64,000 nt of DNA, taken from NCBI RefSeq assembly GCF_007954365.1, contig NZ_VOLO01000008.1:1-64000 (forward strand). The letters run 5' to 3'. The position numbers were made by a program, and so were the translations under genes. Position 1 is the stretch's first letter. Every line of letters begins with the position of its first letter. The notes under the pieces were generated by a model, which saw only the letters and a list, made by a program, of their open reading frames with translations, was not told the origin of the DNA and did not search any database. Below are positions 45,166 to 56,065 of this stretch, piece by piece. Origin of the DNA: Frigoribacterium sp. ACAM 257. Lineage in GTDB: Bacteria > Actinomycetota > Actinomycetes > Actinomycetales > Microbacteriaceae.

Positions 45166-45852
45166 TCAGACCGAGCGGAGCACCGCCACGACCTTGCCGA
45201 GGATCTGTGCGTGGTCGCCAACGATGGGCTCGAACGCGCTGTTCCGGGGGAGCAGCCAGGTGTGGCCGTCACGCTGACGGAAGACCTTCACCGTCGCCTC
45301 CTCGTCGAGCATGGCTGCGACGATGTCGCCGTTCTCGGCGTTCTGCTGCTGTCGGACGACGACCCAGTCGCCGTCGCAGATCGCGGCGTCGATCATCGAG
45401 TCGCCGACGACCCGCAGCATGAAGAGCTCGCCCTTGCCCACCAGCTGGCGGGGGAGCGGCATGACGTCCTCGACCTGCTGCTCGGCCGTGATGGGGATGC
45501 CGGCGGCGATGCGGCCGACCATGGGCACGTGGGCAGTGTCGCCGTCGTCGCTCGTCGACAGGATGCTCGTCACCGCGGCGACGGGGGCCGGATCGCCCAG
45601 CACCTCGAGGGCGCGGGGGCGGTTCGGGTCGCGACGGATGCGGCCGGCGAGCTCGAGCTGGTTCAGCTGGTGGGTCACGCTCGACAACGACTTGAGGCCG
45701 ACGGCGTCGCCGATCTCGCGCATGCTCGGCGGGTAGCCGCTTTGGGCGATGCTCGCCTGGATGGCGGCCAGGATCGACTCCTGCTTGGCGGTGAGCGCCT
45801 TGCGCGGGGGCGTCGCCGGGGCGGTCGCCGTGGCGCTGTGCCGGTCGGTCAT
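45166..45852 (-). CDS. lexA: SOS repressor LexA
   Basis: A 228-residue LexA. N-terminal winged helix ([29 protein letters not shown]), self-cleavage site Ala117-Gly118, and the Ser152/Lys189 catalytic dyad in VVGDSM and ATVKVF. All elements are intact. The region shared with the divergent LysM gene has a good SOS box (46005) and a weaker one (45932). Ends at the hairpin shared with hflX. Confidence 0.97.
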   Translation of the reverse strand: MTDRHSATATAPATPPRKALTAKQESILAAIQASIAQSGYPPSMREIGDAVGLKSLSSVTHQLNQLELAGRIRRDPNRPRALEVLGDPAPVAAVTSILSTSDDGDTAHVPMVGRIAAGIPITAEQQVEDVMPLPRQLVGKGELFMLRVVGDSMIDAAICDGDWVVVRQQQNAENGDIVAAMLDEEATVKVFRQRDGHTWLLPRNSAFEPIVGDHAQILGKVVAVLRSV

Positions 45853-45931
45853 GTCTCTCCTGCCGTCGATGTCGGTGGTCGCTGGTGTACTCGTCCCACC
45901 GACTGGAACCTATCGGATCACAGCTGCGTGG

Positions 45932-45947
45932 CGAAACACATGTTCGA
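45932..45947 (-). promoter_or_regulatory. Weak LexA-box candidate near lexA
   Basis: Read on the minus strand, TCGAAC-ATGT-GTTTCG keeps one perfect half-site. It lies 80 bp upstream of the lexA ATG. Confidence 0.4.
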
Positions 45948-46004
45948 GTGTGTCGCGCATTCCTGCAGTGGATGTTCGAAGAACGCGGTTGCCAACGGGC
46001 CTGA

Positions 46005-46020
46005 TCGAAGATATGTTCGG
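46005..46020. promoter_or_regulatory. LexA (SOS) box between lexA and the LysM gene
   Basis: TCGAAG-ATAT-GTTCGG matches TCGAAC-N4-GTTCGA at 10 of 12 fixed positions. It is placed to control the LysM gene (ATG 46105) and perhaps lexA. Confidence 0.7.
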
Positions 46021-46104
46021 TACACGTCTTCGTGTCCGGCATTCCCGGCCGAGTGCCGGGCACGAACTCGTATGACCGACTCTCGCGGTGAAAGGACCCA
46101 CCTC

Positions 46105-46470
46105 ATGAGCAGCATCAGCAGCAGCACCCTCGGCACGACCCCCGGCACCGGCGTCCCGCGCACGCGCCTCCGCATCACGCGTCGAGGCCGGCGGGTCGTG
46201 GGCGCGGCGGTCGCGCTCGGCGCAGCGGGCATCGTCGCCACGGGCCTCCTACTCGGCCCGGGCGCCGTGGCGTCCGACCGGGCTGCGGACGTGTCGTTCG
46301 CCCAGGTCACCGTCGAGGGCGGCGAGTCGCTCTGGCAGGTCGCGAGCGAGATCGCCCCGACCAAAGACCCGCGCGACGTCGTGAGCGACCTGGTGCGCCT
46401 GAACAACCTGCCGAGCGCCGAGGTGGCCGCGGGCCAGACGCTCGCCGTCCCCGAGAAGTACAGCCGCTGA
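46105..46470 (+). CDS. LysM-domain membrane/secreted protein, SOS-linked
   Basis: A 121-residue protein with a basic N-terminus, one hydrophobic segment (about 30-52) and a C-terminal LysM domain (VTVEGGESLWQVASEIAPTKDPRDVVSDLVRLNNLPSAEVAAGQTLAVPE). AAAGGA lies before the ATG at 46105. Its position divergent from lexA, with a LexA box, matches the DNA-damage-induced cell-wall/division protein found there in mycobacteria (Rv2719c/ChiZ) and corynebacteria (DivS position). The analogy by position is inference; no hydrolase domain is visible. Confidence 0.85.
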   Translation: MSSISSSTLGTTPGTGVPRTRLRITRRGRRVVGAAVALGAAGIVATGLLLGPGAVASDRAADVSFAQVTVEGGESLWQVASEIAPTKDPRDVVSDLVRLNNLPSAEVAAGQTLAVPEKYSR

Positions 46471-46561
46471 CCTGAGTCGCCCTGCCCGGCCCGGTCCGTC
46501 CCGCCTGGCAGGTCATGGTCATGGTGAGGTCGCGGCTCCGCCCGCCGCTTACCATGGTGCC

Positions 46562-47647
46562 GTGTCCTTCAGCCTCGCCGACCTGCCCATCCGCGACGAC
46601 CTCAAGGGGCTGACGCCGTACGGCGCTCCTCAAGAGCGGGTGCCCGTCGCCCTCAACGTCAACGAGAACACCCACCCCGTCCCCGCCGACGTCGCCGCCG
46701 ACATCCTCGAGGCCGTCGGCGCGGCCCTCGTCGACGTGAACCGCTACCCGGACCGCGAGTTCTCGCTCCTCCGCGACTCCCTCGCGGGCTACCTCGGCCA
46801 CGGTCTCAGCCGTGACCACATCTGGGCGGCGAACGGCTCGAACGAGGTCATCCAGCAGATCCTGCAGGCCTTCGGCGGCCCCGGTCGATCGGTCCTCGGG
46901 TTCCCGCCCACGTACTCGATGCACTCGATCATCGCGGCGGGCACCGGCAGCACGTGGCTCGAGGGCGCGCGCGACGACGGGTTCACCATCTCGCCAGAGA
47001 CGGCGGTCGCCGAGATCGAGCGTCTCCGTCCCGACGTCGTCTTCTTCTGCGGTCCGAACAACCCCACGGGCACCCCGCTCGACCTCGAGACCGTGCGGGC
47101 CGCCTACGACGCGACGGACGGCATGGTCTTCGTCGACGAGGCCTACGCCGAGTTCATGCCGGCCGGCCAGCCCACGGCACTCACCCTGCTCGAGGGCCGG
47201 GAACGCCTCATCGTCTCGCGCACCATGAGCAAGGCCTTCGCGTTCGCCGGTGCCCGGGTCGGCTACATGGCGGCCCACCCTGCCGTCGTCGACGCGCTCC
47301 GTCTGGTGCGGCTGCCGTACCACCTCTCCTCCCTCACGCAGGCGGCGGCCGTGGCAGCCCTCGCGCACGCCGACGAGATGCTCGCGATGGTCGACGACAT
47401 CAAGGCACAGCGCGATCGCATCGTCCGTGTCCTGACCGAGCTCGGCTACAGCCCGTGGCCGACCTGGTCGAACTTCGTGCTGTTCGGGGGCGTCGACGAC
47501 CCGGCCGACGTCTTCCGTCGCCTCCTCGCCCGGGGCGTGATCGTCCGCGACCTCGGCATCGAGGGGCACCTCCGGGTGAGCGCCGGCACCGAGGCCGAGA
47601 CGACCGCGTTCCTCGACGCGCTGCGCGACATTAGGCTCTCCTCGTGA
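46562..47647 (+). CDS. hisC: Histidinol-phosphate aminotransferase
   Basis: A 361-residue PLP enzyme of histidine synthesis. The PLP lysine is Lys224 in [20 protein letters not shown] and NPNN-like [10 protein letters not shown] fix the substrate and cofactor. GTG start. First gene of hisC-hisB-hisH-priA; it overlaps hisB by 4 nt. Confidence 0.95.
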   Translation: MSFSLADLPIRDDLKGLTPYGAPQERVPVALNVNENTHPVPADVAADILEAVGAALVDVNRYPDREFSLLRDSLAGYLGHGLSRDHIWAANGSNEVIQQILQAFGGPGRSVLGFPPTYSMHSIIAAGTGSTWLEGARDDGFTISPETAVAEIERLRPDVVFFCGPNNPTGTPLDLETVRAAYDATDGMVFVDEAYAEFMPAGQPTALTLLEGRERLIVSRTMSKAFAFAGARVGYMAAHPAVVDALRLVRLPYHLSSLTQAAAVAALAHADEMLAMVDDIKAQRDRIVRVLTELGYSPWPTWSNFVLFGGVDDPADVFRRLLARGVIVRDLGIEGHLRVSAGTEAETTAFLDALRDIRLSS

Positions 47648-48258
47648 CCGATCAGCCTCGCGCCCGCACCGCCGCCTCGTCCCGCGAGACGAGCGAGTCG
47701 CGCATCCAGCTGTCCCTCGACTTGGACGGGACGGGGCGCTCGTCGATCGACACGTCCGTGCCGTTCTTCGACCACCTCCTGACGGCCCTCTCGAAGCACT
47801 CGCTCATCGACCTCGACGTGTCGGCGGCGGGCGACACCCACATCGACGTCCACCACACGGTGGAAGACGTCGGCATCGTGCTCGGGGCCGCGATCAAGGA
47901 GGCGCTGGGCGACAAGGTCGGCATCTCCCGTTACGGGGACGCGCTCGTGCCCCTCGACGAGGCCCTGGTCCAGGCCGTCGTCGACGTGTCGGGTCGTCCG
48001 TACCTCGTCCACACGGGCGAGCCCGAGGGCTTCGAGTACCACCTGATCGGCGGGCACTTCACGGGCTCGATGGTGCGCCACGTCTTCGAGGCGATCACGT
48101 TCCACGCCGGCATCACGGTGCACGTCCGGGTGCTCGGCGGCCGCGACCCGCACCACATCGCCGAGGCGGAGTTCAAGGCGTTCGCCCGTGCCCTGCGCCG
48201 AGCGGTCGAGCCCGACCCCAGGGTGACCGGGGTGCCGTCAACGAAGGGCGCCCTGTGA
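47644..48258 (+). CDS. hisB: Imidazoleglycerol-phosphate dehydratase
   Basis: A 204-residue single-function HisB (no phosphatase domain). Metal-binding motifs [24 protein letters not shown] and [16 protein letters not shown]. It overlaps hisC and hisH by 4 nt each. Confidence 0.96.
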   Translation: MTDQPRARTAASSRETSESRIQLSLDLDGTGRSSIDTSVPFFDHLLTALSKHSLIDLDVSAAGDTHIDVHHTVEDVGIVLGAAIKEALGDKVGISRYGDALVPLDEALVQAVVDVSGRPYLVHTGEPEGFEYHLIGGHFTGSMVRHVFEAITFHAGITVHVRVLGGRDPHHIAEAEFKAFARALRRAVEPDPRVTGVPSTKGAL

Positions 48259-48890
48259 CGACGCGTCCCACGGTGGCCGTCCTCGACTACGGCAGCGGCA
48301 ACGTCCACTCGGCCGTCAAGGCCCTCGAGCTCGCCGGCGCCGACGTCGAGCTCACCCGCGACCGCGGCCGGGTCCAGGCGGCGGACGGCCTCTTCGTCCC
48401 CGGCGTCGGGGCGTTCGGCGCCGTGATGAGCCAGCTGCAGTCCGTCCGCGGCGGCGAGATGATCGACCGCCGACTCGCGGGCGGCCGTCCCGTGATGGGC
48501 ATCTGCGTCGGCATGCAGGTGTTCTTCGAGGGCGGGGTCGAGCGCGGCGCGACGACCGGCGGCCTCGGCGAGTGGCCCGGCGTCGTCGACGAGCTGAAGG
48601 CGGACGTGCTGCCCCACATGGGCTGGAACCTCGTCGACGTCCCCGAGGGCAGCGTGCTCTTCGACGGCGTGCGCGACGAGCGCTTCTACTTCGTGCACTC
48701 GTTCGCGGCGCAGGCCTGGACGCTCGACGTGATCCGGCCGTTCCCCGAGCCCCACGTCACGTGGGCCGACCACGGCGGGCGCTTCGTCGCCGCCGTCGAG
48801 AACGGGCCGCTCTGGGCGACGCAGTTCCACCCGGAGAAATCGGGGCAGCCGGGCATCCGCCTGCTCTCGAACTGGCTCCGCACCCTGTGA
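48255..48890 (+). CDS. hisH: Imidazole glycerol phosphate synthase, glutamine amidotransferase subunit
   Basis: A 211-residue class I amidotransferase giving NH3 to HisF. Nucleophile Cys84 in GICVGMQ, His/Glu in QFHPEKSG, and [10 protein letters not shown] at the start. HisF is not in this window. Confidence 0.95.
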   Translation: MTTRPTVAVLDYGSGNVHSAVKALELAGADVELTRDRGRVQAADGLFVPGVGAFGAVMSQLQSVRGGEMIDRRLAGGRPVMGICVGMQVFFEGGVERGATTGGLGEWPGVVDELKADVLPHMGWNLVDVPEGSVLFDGVRDERFYFVHSFAAQAWTLDVIRPFPEPHVTWADHGGRFVAAVENGPLWATQFHPEKSGQPGIRLLSNWLRTL

Positions 48891-48966
48891 CCCGCATCCT
48901 CTGACCCGACCGCGATCACCGGCCCCCGTCGGCGACAGCACGCGGCACGTCCGCGAGAGAGACACC

Positions 48967-49716
48967 ATGAGCGACTTCTGCACGACCCCCGGCCTCACCC
49001 TGTTCCCTGCCGTCGACGTCGCGGGCGGGCAGGCCGTCCGCCTGACGCAGGGCGAGGCCGGCACCGAGACCGGCTACGGCGATCCCGTGGCGGCGGCCGA
49101 CGACTGGAAGTCGCAGGGCGCCGAGTGGCTGCACCTCGTCGACCTCGACGCGGCGTTCGGTCGGGGCGACAACCGGTCGATCATCAAGAAGGTCATCAAG
49201 CAGGTCAAGGGCATCGACGTCGAGCTCAGCGGCGGCATCCGCGACGACCGCTCGCTCGACGATGCCCTGAGCACGGGCGTCAAGCGCATCAACCTGGGCA
49301 CCGCCGCGCTCGAGAACCCCGAGTGGGCCGCGCACGTCATCGCCGAGTACGGCGAGGCCGTCGCGGTCGGCCTCGATGTGCGCGGCACGACCCTGGCCGC
49401 GCGCGGCTGGACGGAGGACGGCGGCGACCTCTGGACCGTCCTCGCCCGGCTCGAGGACGCGGGGTGCGCGCGCTACGTCGTCACCGACGTGACCAAGGAC
49501 GGCACCCTGACGGGACCGAACACCGATCTCCTCCGCCAGGTCATGGAGCGCACCGACCGTCCGGTCATCGCCTCGGGCGGCATCTCGAGCCTCGACGACA
49601 TCGCAGCCCTCCGCGAGCTCGTCCCCCTCGGCCTCGAGGGCGCCATCGTCGGGAAGGCCCTCTACTCCGGCGCATTCACCCTCGCGGCAGCCCTCGACGT
49701 CGCATCGGTGTCGTGA
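48967..49716 (+). CDS. priA: Bifunctional HisA/TrpF isomerase PriA
   Basis: A 249-residue TIM barrel. [17 protein letters not shown] carries the N-terminal aspartate and TDVTKDGT the second. In actinobacteria this HisA homologue also isomerises phosphoribosylanthranilate, so the PriA name follows from the lineage and was not tested. It overlaps the SseB-like gene by 4 nt. Confidence 0.92.
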   Translation: MSDFCTTPGLTLFPAVDVAGGQAVRLTQGEAGTETGYGDPVAAADDWKSQGAEWLHLVDLDAAFGRGDNRSIIKKVIKQVKGIDVELSGGIRDDRSLDDALSTGVKRINLGTAALENPEWAAHVIAEYGEAVAVGLDVRGTTLAARGWTEDGGDLWTVLARLEDAGCARYVVTDVTKDGTLTGPNTDLLRQVMERTDRPVIASGGISSLDDIAALRELVPLGLEGAIVGKALYSGAFTLAAALDVASVS

Positions 49717-50492
49717 GCCTGGAGCGCGACCCCTCCCACGCGGCCGACAGCGCCGGGCAGCCGTTCGCCGGCCGCACCTTCGCGCACCACGACACGGCCC
49801 ACGCGGGCGACGACGGCTCGGCCGACCCGCGCCTCCTCGAGGCTCTCGAGCGCTTCGGCACGGGCGGGCTGCCCGAGCACCAGGTCGTCGACGCCCTGCG
49901 CTCGGCCCGTCTGCTGATCCCGCTCGTCGCGGTCGCGGGCGAGGAGGGGCTCGACGACCACGGTCGCCGCGTCGACAAGACGCAGGAGCTGTCCATCGTG
50001 ACGGTGGCCGGCCCCGACGGCCGCGCGGTGCTGCCGGCGTTCACGAGCGTCGAGGCCCTGGGTCGCTGGGACGCCGTGGCGCGTCCGGTCCCCGTCGACG
50101 CGCGGCGGGTCGCGTTGGCGGCCGTCGCCGAGTCGACCGAGCACCTCGTGCTCGACCCGGGCTCGCCCACCGAGTTCGGCGTCCGGCGGCCGGCGCTCTG
50201 GGCCGTCGCCCAGGACCTTCCCTGGGTGCCCGCCCACGCGGACGACGCGGTCCTGCAGGCGTTCCTTGCCGCGTCGACCGACGAGGAGGCGCTGGTCGGG
50301 CTGGCGATCTCGCCCGGCTATCGAGGCGCCCGCCTCGGCACGCCCGAGATCATCGTCCGGCTCGCCGTGCGGGCCGGCCTCGACCAGCTGCAGCTGAGCG
50401 AGCTGCTGCAGCGCCTCCAGGCGTCGTGGCAGGCAGACCCGCTGATCGTCGACCGCGTCGACAGCATGTCCGTCAGCGTCGTCCCCGCCTGA
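49713..50492 (+). CDS. SseB family protein
   Basis: A 259-residue protein with the SseB N-terminal domain ([19 protein letters not shown], then [28 protein letters not shown]). GTG start set by overlap with priA; a frame reading back through priA is spurious. Conserved beside his genes in this group; function unknown. Confidence 0.87.
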   Translation: MSLERDPSHAADSAGQPFAGRTFAHHDTAHAGDDGSADPRLLEALERFGTGGLPEHQVVDALRSARLLIPLVAVAGEEGLDDHGRRVDKTQELSIVTVAGPDGRAVLPAFTSVEALGRWDAVARPVPVDARRVALAAVAESTEHLVLDPGSPTEFGVRRPALWAVAQDLPWVPAHADDAVLQAFLAASTDEEALVGLAISPGYRGARLGTPEIIVRLAVRAGLDQLQLSELLQRLQASWQADPLIVDRVDSMSVSVVPA

Positions 50493-50544
50493 CGCGGGTC
50501 AGATCGACGGGTCTGATGATCGGGTCAGCCCAGCTGGTCGCGGG

Positions 50545-50940
50545 TCAGGTGACCGGGCCGGTGAGCTTCTCGCCGGGGCCCTTGCCGACCGCGTCGGGGA
50601 TCGAGCTGGCCTCGCGGAAGGCGAGCTGCAGCGAACGGAGGCCGTCGCGCAGTGCGCGGGCGTGCTGGTCGCCGATCTCGGGCGCACTCGCCACGACGAG
50701 GCCGGCGAGGGACGAGATGAGCTTGCGTGCCTCGTCGAGGTCGGTCTGCGCCGCGGGATCGTCGGCGAGGCCGACCTTGACGGCTGCGGCGCTCATGAGG
50801 TGCACCGCGACGGTGTTGATGACCTCGACGGCGTTGACGTCGGCGATGTCGCGGACGGCGTCGGACGGGTGCTCGACCGGGATGCCGACGGAGGCGTCGT
50901 CGGAGCGGTCTGCGGGGTGGGTGTGCGGGGTGTGGCTCAC
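50545..50940 (-). CDS. DUF1844 family protein
   Basis: A 131-residue protein with VNAVEVINTVAVHLMSAAAVKVGL and LDEARKLISSLAGLVVASAPEIGDQHARALRDGLRSLQLAF, the DUF1844 core of helices. Conserved upstream of infC in actinobacteria, divergent from it as here. Function unknown. Confidence 0.92.
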   Translation of the reverse strand: MSHTPHTHPADRSDDASVGIPVEHPSDAVRDIADVNAVEVINTVAVHLMSAAAVKVGLADDPAAQTDLDEARKLISSLAGLVVASAPEIGDQHARALRDGLRSLQLAFREASSIPDAVGKGPGEKLTGPVT

Positions 50941-51234
50941 GTGCTGATCCTCTGCTAGGCTTCTTCAGGCTCGCAGCGTCTGCTGCGTGCGAAAGTGGAG
51001 ATTCTCCCACCCGCGCTTGACCGTTACACGAGGTTACCGGGTTGTTGGCACCCCGTTCGATCCGCACCACCCCGAAGAGCGATCCTCGAGGCGGAGCAGG
51101 CTGAGCAGCCAGGGTGCAGTGCACGGCCGTCGAGAGACGGTACGGGCCGCGAGAGCGACCGGTGCGCGAACCTCCTCTTTCCCTTCCGCCCCTCCGGGGC
51201 GGCAGGTGACGAAGCAACGACAGAGGAGTTCCGC
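50941..51234 (+). promoter_or_regulatory. infC leader region
   Basis: 294 bp between the divergent DUF1844 gene and infC, with no gene. A 7-bp hairpin (CCGCCCC/GGGGCGG, 51186-51202) sits 20 nt before the ribosome site. A long leader fits control of the infC operon by its products. Confidence 0.5.
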
Positions 51235-51861
51235 ATCAGCGATCCCCGTACGAACGACCGTATCCGCGTCCCCGAGGTCCGCCTCGTGGGTCCTGCAGGT
51301 GAGCAGATCGGCGTCGTTCCCATCGCCATGGCGCTGCGTCTCGCCGCAGAGGCCGAGCTCGACCTGGTCGAGGTGGCCCCCAACTCGAAGCCTCCCGTGG
51401 CCAAGATCATGGATCACGGGAAGTTCAAGTACGAGGCTGCGCAGAAGGCGAAAGAGGCCCGGCGTAACCAGGCGAACACCATCCTCAAAGAGGTCCGGTT
51501 CCGCCTGAAGATCGACAAGCACGACTACGAGACCAAGCGCAAGCGCGCCGAGGGCTTCCTCGAGGGCGGCGACAAGGTCAAGGCCATGATCCTGTTCCGC
51601 GGTCGTGAGCAGTCGCGTCCCGACCAGGGCGTGCGTCTGCTCCAGCGCTTCGCGGAGGACGTGTCCGAGCTGGGCAGTGTCGAGTCCACCCCCACCATCG
51701 ACGGCCGCAACATGGTCATGGTGATCGGGCCCCACAAGAACAAGTCCGAGGCGAAGGCCGAGGCCGAAGCTCGCAAGGCGGCGAACAAGCCCCCGAAGCA
51801 CCCCACGTCCGACAAGGCGACGGCCGATGCACCGGCCGAGCCGACAGAAGAGAGCAAGTAA
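51235..51861 (+). CDS. infC: Translation initiation factor IF-3 (ATC start)
   Basis: A 208-residue IF-3: N-domain [19 protein letters not shown], linker and C-domain [25 protein letters not shown]. The start is ATC at 51235, because AGAGGAG (51222-51228) lies 6 nt upstream and the protein aligns from there. Non-AUG starts of infC are known from E. coli (AUU), where IF-3 represses its own translation. A 30-residue Lys/Ala/Glu/Pro tail follows the C-domain. First of infC-rpmI-rplT. Confidence 0.94.
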   Translation: MSDPRTNDRIRVPEVRLVGPAGEQIGVVPIAMALRLAAEAELDLVEVAPNSKPPVAKIMDHGKFKYEAAQKAKEARRNQANTILKEVRFRLKIDKHDYETKRKRAEGFLEGGDKVKAMILFRGREQSRPDQGVRLLQRFAEDVSELGSVESTPTIDGRNMVMVIGPHKNKSEAKAEAEARKAANKPPKHPTSDKATADAPAEPTEESK

Positions 51862-51864
51862 CAC

Positions 51865-52059
51865 ATGCCCAAGCAGAAGACCCACTCCGGTGCCAAGAAG
51901 CGTTTCAAGGTCACCGGTTCCGGCAAGATCATGAAGCAGCAGGCCGGCATGCGCCACAACCTCGAGGTGAAGAGCGCCAGCCGCAAGGCGCGCCTCAACC
52001 AGGACCAGCTGTTGGCCCCGGCCGACGCCAAGGTCGCCAAGAAGCTTCTCGGTCACTGA
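51865..52059 (+). CDS. rpmI: Large ribosomal subunit protein bL35
   Basis: A 64-residue bL35: [20 protein letters not shown] at the start and the basic body with [17 protein letters not shown]. Three bases separate infC from its ATG. Confidence 0.98.
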   Translation: MPKQKTHSGAKKRFKVTGSGKIMKQQAGMRHNLEVKSASRKARLNQDQLLAPADAKVAKKLLGH

Positions 52060-52089
52060 CCGCTGACACGAACGTAGAGGAACAAGAAA

Positions 52090-52482
52090 ATGGCAAGAGT
52101 CAAGAGAGCGGTCAACGCCGCCAAGAAGCGTCGCGTCATCCTCGAGCGCGCCGAGGGCTACCGCGGTCAGCGTTCGCGCCTGTACCGCAAGGCCAAGGAG
52201 CAGGTCACCCACTCGCTCGTCTACTCGTACCGTGACCGCCGTGCGCGCAAGGGCGAGTTCCGCCGCCTGTGGATCCAGCGCATCAACGCCGCGTCGCGCC
52301 AGAACGGCCTGACCTACAACCGCCTGATCCAGGGTCTGTCCCTGGCCGGCATCGAGGTCGACCGCCGCATCCTCGCCGAGCTGGCCGTGCACGAGCCCGC
52401 CACGTTCGCGTCGATCGTCGCGACGGCGAAGGCCGCGCTGCCCGCCGACACCTCGGCTCCCAAGGCCAAGGCCGCCGCGTAG
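52090..52482 (+). CDS. rplT: Large ribosomal subunit protein bL20
   Basis: A 130-residue bL20: [34 protein letters not shown] and [32 protein letters not shown] provides the ribosome site. The C-terminus has an Ala/Lys tail. Closed by a terminator. Confidence 0.98.
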   Translation: MARVKRAVNAAKKRRVILERAEGYRGQRSRLYRKAKEQVTHSLVYSYRDRRARKGEFRRLWIQRINAASRQNGLTYNRLIQGLSLAGIEVDRRILAELAVHEPATFASIVATAKAALPADTSAPKAKAAA

Positions 52483-52510
52483 CCCGCACTGCGTCAGCAC
52501 CACCTCCCGG

Positions 52511-52542
52511 AGGGCCCGGACAGCGTCAGCTGTCCGGGCCCT
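52511..52542 (+). terminator. Terminator of the infC-rpmI-rplT operon
   Basis: A perfect 14-bp stem AGGGCCCGGACAGC (52511-52524) with 52529-52542 and a 4-nt loop, 29 nt after the rplT stop, followed by T. Confidence 0.85.
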
Positions 52543-52643
52543 TCGGCGTTCGTGCGGGCGTGAGGGAGCCCCTCGCAGTCCGCATCGTCCCGGGCGGGTG
52601 AGTCCGTCGGGGAGGCGCGGCACCGGTGCGGCATAGTGGTCGC

Positions 52644-53468
52644 GTGCGCACCCCTCTGATCGACAACCCCCGTTCGCCGCGAGTCCGGGCGGTGGCGAAG
52701 CTCTCCAAGCGGGACGCCCGCACCGAGACGGGGCTGTTCCTGCTGGAGGGGCCGCAGGCGGTGTCCGAGGCGCTCGCGTTCCGCCCCGAGCTGGTGCTCG
52801 AGCTCTACGTCACCCCGACCGCGCTCGAGCGGCACCCCAGGCTGGCCGACGCGGCCGACGAGGCGGGCCTCGAGGCCGAGTTCGTCACGGAGGCCGTGCT
52901 CGACGCGATGGCCGACACCGTGACCCCGCAGGGCGTCGTGGCGGTCTGCCGCCAGTTCCCGACGTCGGTCAAGGACATCTTCGCCGAGGGCGACGACGGC
53001 GGGCCGAAGCTCATCGCCATCCTCGAGGAGGTGCGCGACCCGGGCAACGCCGGCACGATCATCCGTGCCGCCGACGCGGCCGGAGCGGACGCCGTCGTGA
53101 TGACCGGTCGCAGCGTCGACCTCTACAACCCGAAGGTCGTCCGGGCCACGACCGGCTCCCTCTTCCACGTGCCCGTCGCCGTCGGCATCGACCTCGCGAG
53201 CGTCGTGGCGCGGTGCGCCGAGGCCGGCATCCAGGTGATCGCCGCCGACGTCAAGGGCGACGACCTGCTGCAGGCGCGCCGGGACGGCGTCCTCGACGCG
53301 CCGACGGCCTGGCTCTTCGGGAACGAGGCGCGCGGGCTCACCGATGACGACCTCGCCCGGGCAGACCGTGCCGTCGTGGTGCCCATCTACGGGCACGCCG
53401 AGTCGATGAACCTGGCGACCGCCGCCTCCGTCTGCCTCTACGAGAGTGCGTTCGCCCAGCGCTCGTAG
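52644..53468 (+). CDS. TrmH/SpoU family RNA 2'-O-methyltransferase
   Basis: A 274-residue SPOUT methyltransferase. SpoU substrate-binding N-domain ([26 protein letters not shown]) and knot motifs [25 protein letters not shown] and [25 protein letters not shown] start at 52644. Found next to rplT in actinobacteria. The rRNA or tRNA target is not decidable. Confidence 0.93.
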   Translation: MRTPLIDNPRSPRVRAVAKLSKRDARTETGLFLLEGPQAVSEALAFRPELVLELYVTPTALERHPRLADAADEAGLEAEFVTEAVLDAMADTVTPQGVVAVCRQFPTSVKDIFAEGDDGGPKLIAILEEVRDPGNAGTIIRAADAAGADAVVMTGRSVDLYNPKVVRATTGSLFHVPVAVGIDLASVVARCAEAGIQVIAADVKGDDLLQARRDGVLDAPTAWLFGNEARGLTDDDLARADRAVVVPIYGHAESMNLATAASVCLYESAFAQRS

Positions 53469-53550
53469 GTCGACCGGACAGCTCGTTTCGGTTGCGTTAC
53501 GAATCAGCTGTGAGTTTGACCCCCTTCCGGGCGTCTGTTTGTGTGGACCC

Positions 53551-54288
<738 letters not shown>

Positions 54289-54310
54289 GCCCGGGCGCCT
54301 CGTTCGCGAC

Positions 54311-54359
54311 GCGCCTCCTCGTGCCCCCGTCCCGGCTTCCCGCCCGGACGAGGAGGCGC
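54311..54359 (+). terminator. Hairpin between gluA and gluB
   Basis: GCGCCTCCTCGT (54311-54322) pairs perfectly with ACGAGGAGGCGC (54348-54359), loop 25 nt. The same 12-bp stem returns at 57050-57082. Confidence 0.6.
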
Positions 54360-54413
54360 CCACAGACTCCCGGACGTCGACCGTCGGCCGGGTCACCCAG
54401 CAAGGAGAACGAC

Positions 54414-55292
54414 ATGCGACTCAGCAAGGGATTCGTCGCCGTAGCCGCAGCGGCCGTGACGGTGCTCGGCCTCTCGGCCTGCACGGACTCGGCCGCCCCC
54501 GAGAGCTCGGTGGACGTCGAGGAGGTCGCGGACTTCCAGGACGGCACGACCATGGCGCGCCTGGCCGAGGCCGGCGAGATCACCATCGGCACCAAGTTCG
54601 ACCAGCCGCTCTTCGGCCTGGACGACGGCTCGGGCACCCCCCAGGGCTTCGACGCCGAGATCGGCAAGCTCGTGGCCGCCAAGCTGGGCATCCCCGCCAG
54701 CGGCATCACGTGGGTCGAGACGGTCTCCGCCAACCGCGAGCCGTTCATCCAGAACGGCGACGTCGACCTCGTCATCGCCACCTACACGATCAACGACGCC
54801 CGCAAGGAGGTCGTCTCGTTCGCCGGCCCGTACTACCAGGCCGGTCAGGACCTGCTGGTGCTCGAGGGCAACCCCGACGGCATCGAGAGCGTCGACGACC
54901 TCGTGGGCAAGAAGGTCTGCACCGTGAGCGGCTCCACCAGCGAGGCCAACATCGCCGAGTACGTCAGCGCGCCGACCGACATCATCGCGACCGACACCTA
55001 CTCGAACTGCCTCGAGCCGCTCCGCACCGGTGCGGTCCAGGCCGTCACGACCGACAACGTCATCCTGGCCGGCCTCGCCGACCAGAACGAGGGCGAGTTC
55101 GAGGTCGTCGGAGAGCCCTTCACCGAGGAGCCCTACGGCATCGGCCTGGCGCTGGACGACACGGACTTCCGCATGTTCGTCAACGACACGCTCCAGGACG
55201 CCGAGGACGACGGAACCTGGGACGAGCTGTGGGAGGCGACGGCCCGCACGGTGCTCGAGACCCCCGAGCCCCCGGCGATCGACCGCTACTAG
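54414..55292 (+). CDS. gluB: Glutamate-type ABC importer, solute-binding lipoprotein
   Basis: A 292-residue type II periplasmic-binding-protein fold with lipobox LSAC (Cys at about 23) after a hydrophobic signal. Typical segments: LAEAGEITIGTKFDQPLFGL, GFDAEIGKLVA, ANREPFIQNGDVDLVIATYTIN and VGKKVCTVSGST. It binds an amino acid outside the membrane and delivers it to GluC/GluD. AAGGAGAAC precedes the ATG at 54414. Confidence 0.93.
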   Translation: MRLSKGFVAVAAAAVTVLGLSACTDSAAPESSVDVEEVADFQDGTTMARLAEAGEITIGTKFDQPLFGLDDGSGTPQGFDAEIGKLVAAKLGIPASGITWVETVSANREPFIQNGDVDLVIATYTINDARKEVVSFAGPYYQAGQDLLVLEGNPDGIESVDDLVGKKVCTVSGSTSEANIAEYVSAPTDIIATDTYSNCLEPLRTGAVQAVTTDNVILAGLADQNEGEFEVVGEPFTEEPYGIGLALDDTDFRMFVNDTLQDAEDDGTWDELWEATARTVLETPEPPAIDRY

Positions 55293-55299
55293 CGACACC

Positions 55300-55337
55300 G
55301 GCGGGCACCGTGTCGCGTCCTGCGCTCGGTGCCCGCC
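55300..55337 (+). terminator. Intercistronic hairpin gluB-gluC
   Basis: GGCGGGCACCG (55300-55310) pairs perfectly with CGGTGCCCGCC (55327-55337) around a 16-nt loop, between binding protein and permease genes. It probably raises GluB over the permeases. Confidence 0.6.
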
Positions 55338-55390
55338 ACCGCCTCCGGCCCCTCGACGGGCCGCCGCCGCCCTGACCTGAGGACACCCTT

Positions 55391-56065
55391 GTGAACCCCC
55401 TGGACGTCATCCCCGGCTTCGACGCCGTGATCGACAACTGGCCCCGCTTCTGGGGCGGCTTCGTCACGACGCTGCAGCTCCTGGTCCTCTCCGGCGTCGG
55501 CGCGATCGTCATCGGCTTCGTCGTCGCGGCGATGAGGATCTCGCCCGTCGGGTCGTTCCGGGTCTTCGCGACGGTCTACACCGAGGCGATCCGAAACGTG
55601 CCGTTGACGCTCGTGCTCTTCTTCTGTGCCTTCGTGCTCCCGTACCTCGGCGTCGGCATCGGCTACTTCCCGTTGGCGGTGATCGGCCTGACGCTGTACA
55701 CCTCGCCCTTCGTGGCCGAGGCCGTCCGGTCAGGCGTCAACGGCGTCCCCGTCGGGCAGGCCGAGGCAGCGCGCAGCATCGGCCTGGGCTTCGGCCAGAC
55801 CCTGACGCTCGTGATCATGCCGCAGGCGATCCGCATGGTCATCCCGCCCCTCATCAACGTGATCATCGCCCTGACGAAGAACACGTCGGTCGCGGGCGGG
55901 TTCTTCGTCGCCGAGCTGTTCGCCGCCGGGCGCTTCATCGCCAACTCCCGTGGCGACGCGGTCATCACGACGCTGCTGTCGGTGGCTGTCTTCTACCTGG
56001 TCGTCACCATCACCCTGGGTCGCGTCGCGGCCCTGGTCGAGAAGAAGGTCGCGGTCCTGCGATGA
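55391..56065 (+). CDS. gluC: Glutamate-type ABC importer, permease 1
   Basis: A 224-residue His/Glu/Gln/Arg-type permease with 5 or so helices. It carries the BPD inner-membrane EAARSIGLGFGQTLTLVIMPQAIRMVIPPLIN, the coupling EAA loop. GTG start with GAGGA upstream. It overlaps gluD by 4 nt. Confidence 0.94.
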   Translation: MNPLDVIPGFDAVIDNWPRFWGGFVTTLQLLVLSGVGAIVIGFVVAAMRISPVGSFRVFATVYTEAIRNVPLTLVLFFCAFVLPYLGVGIGYFPLAVIGLTLYTSPFVAEAVRSGVNGVPVGQAEAARSIGLGFGQTLTLVIMPQAIRMVIPPLINVIIALTKNTSVAGGFFVAELFAAGRFIANSRGDAVITTLLSVAVFYLVVTITLGRVAALVEKKVAVLR

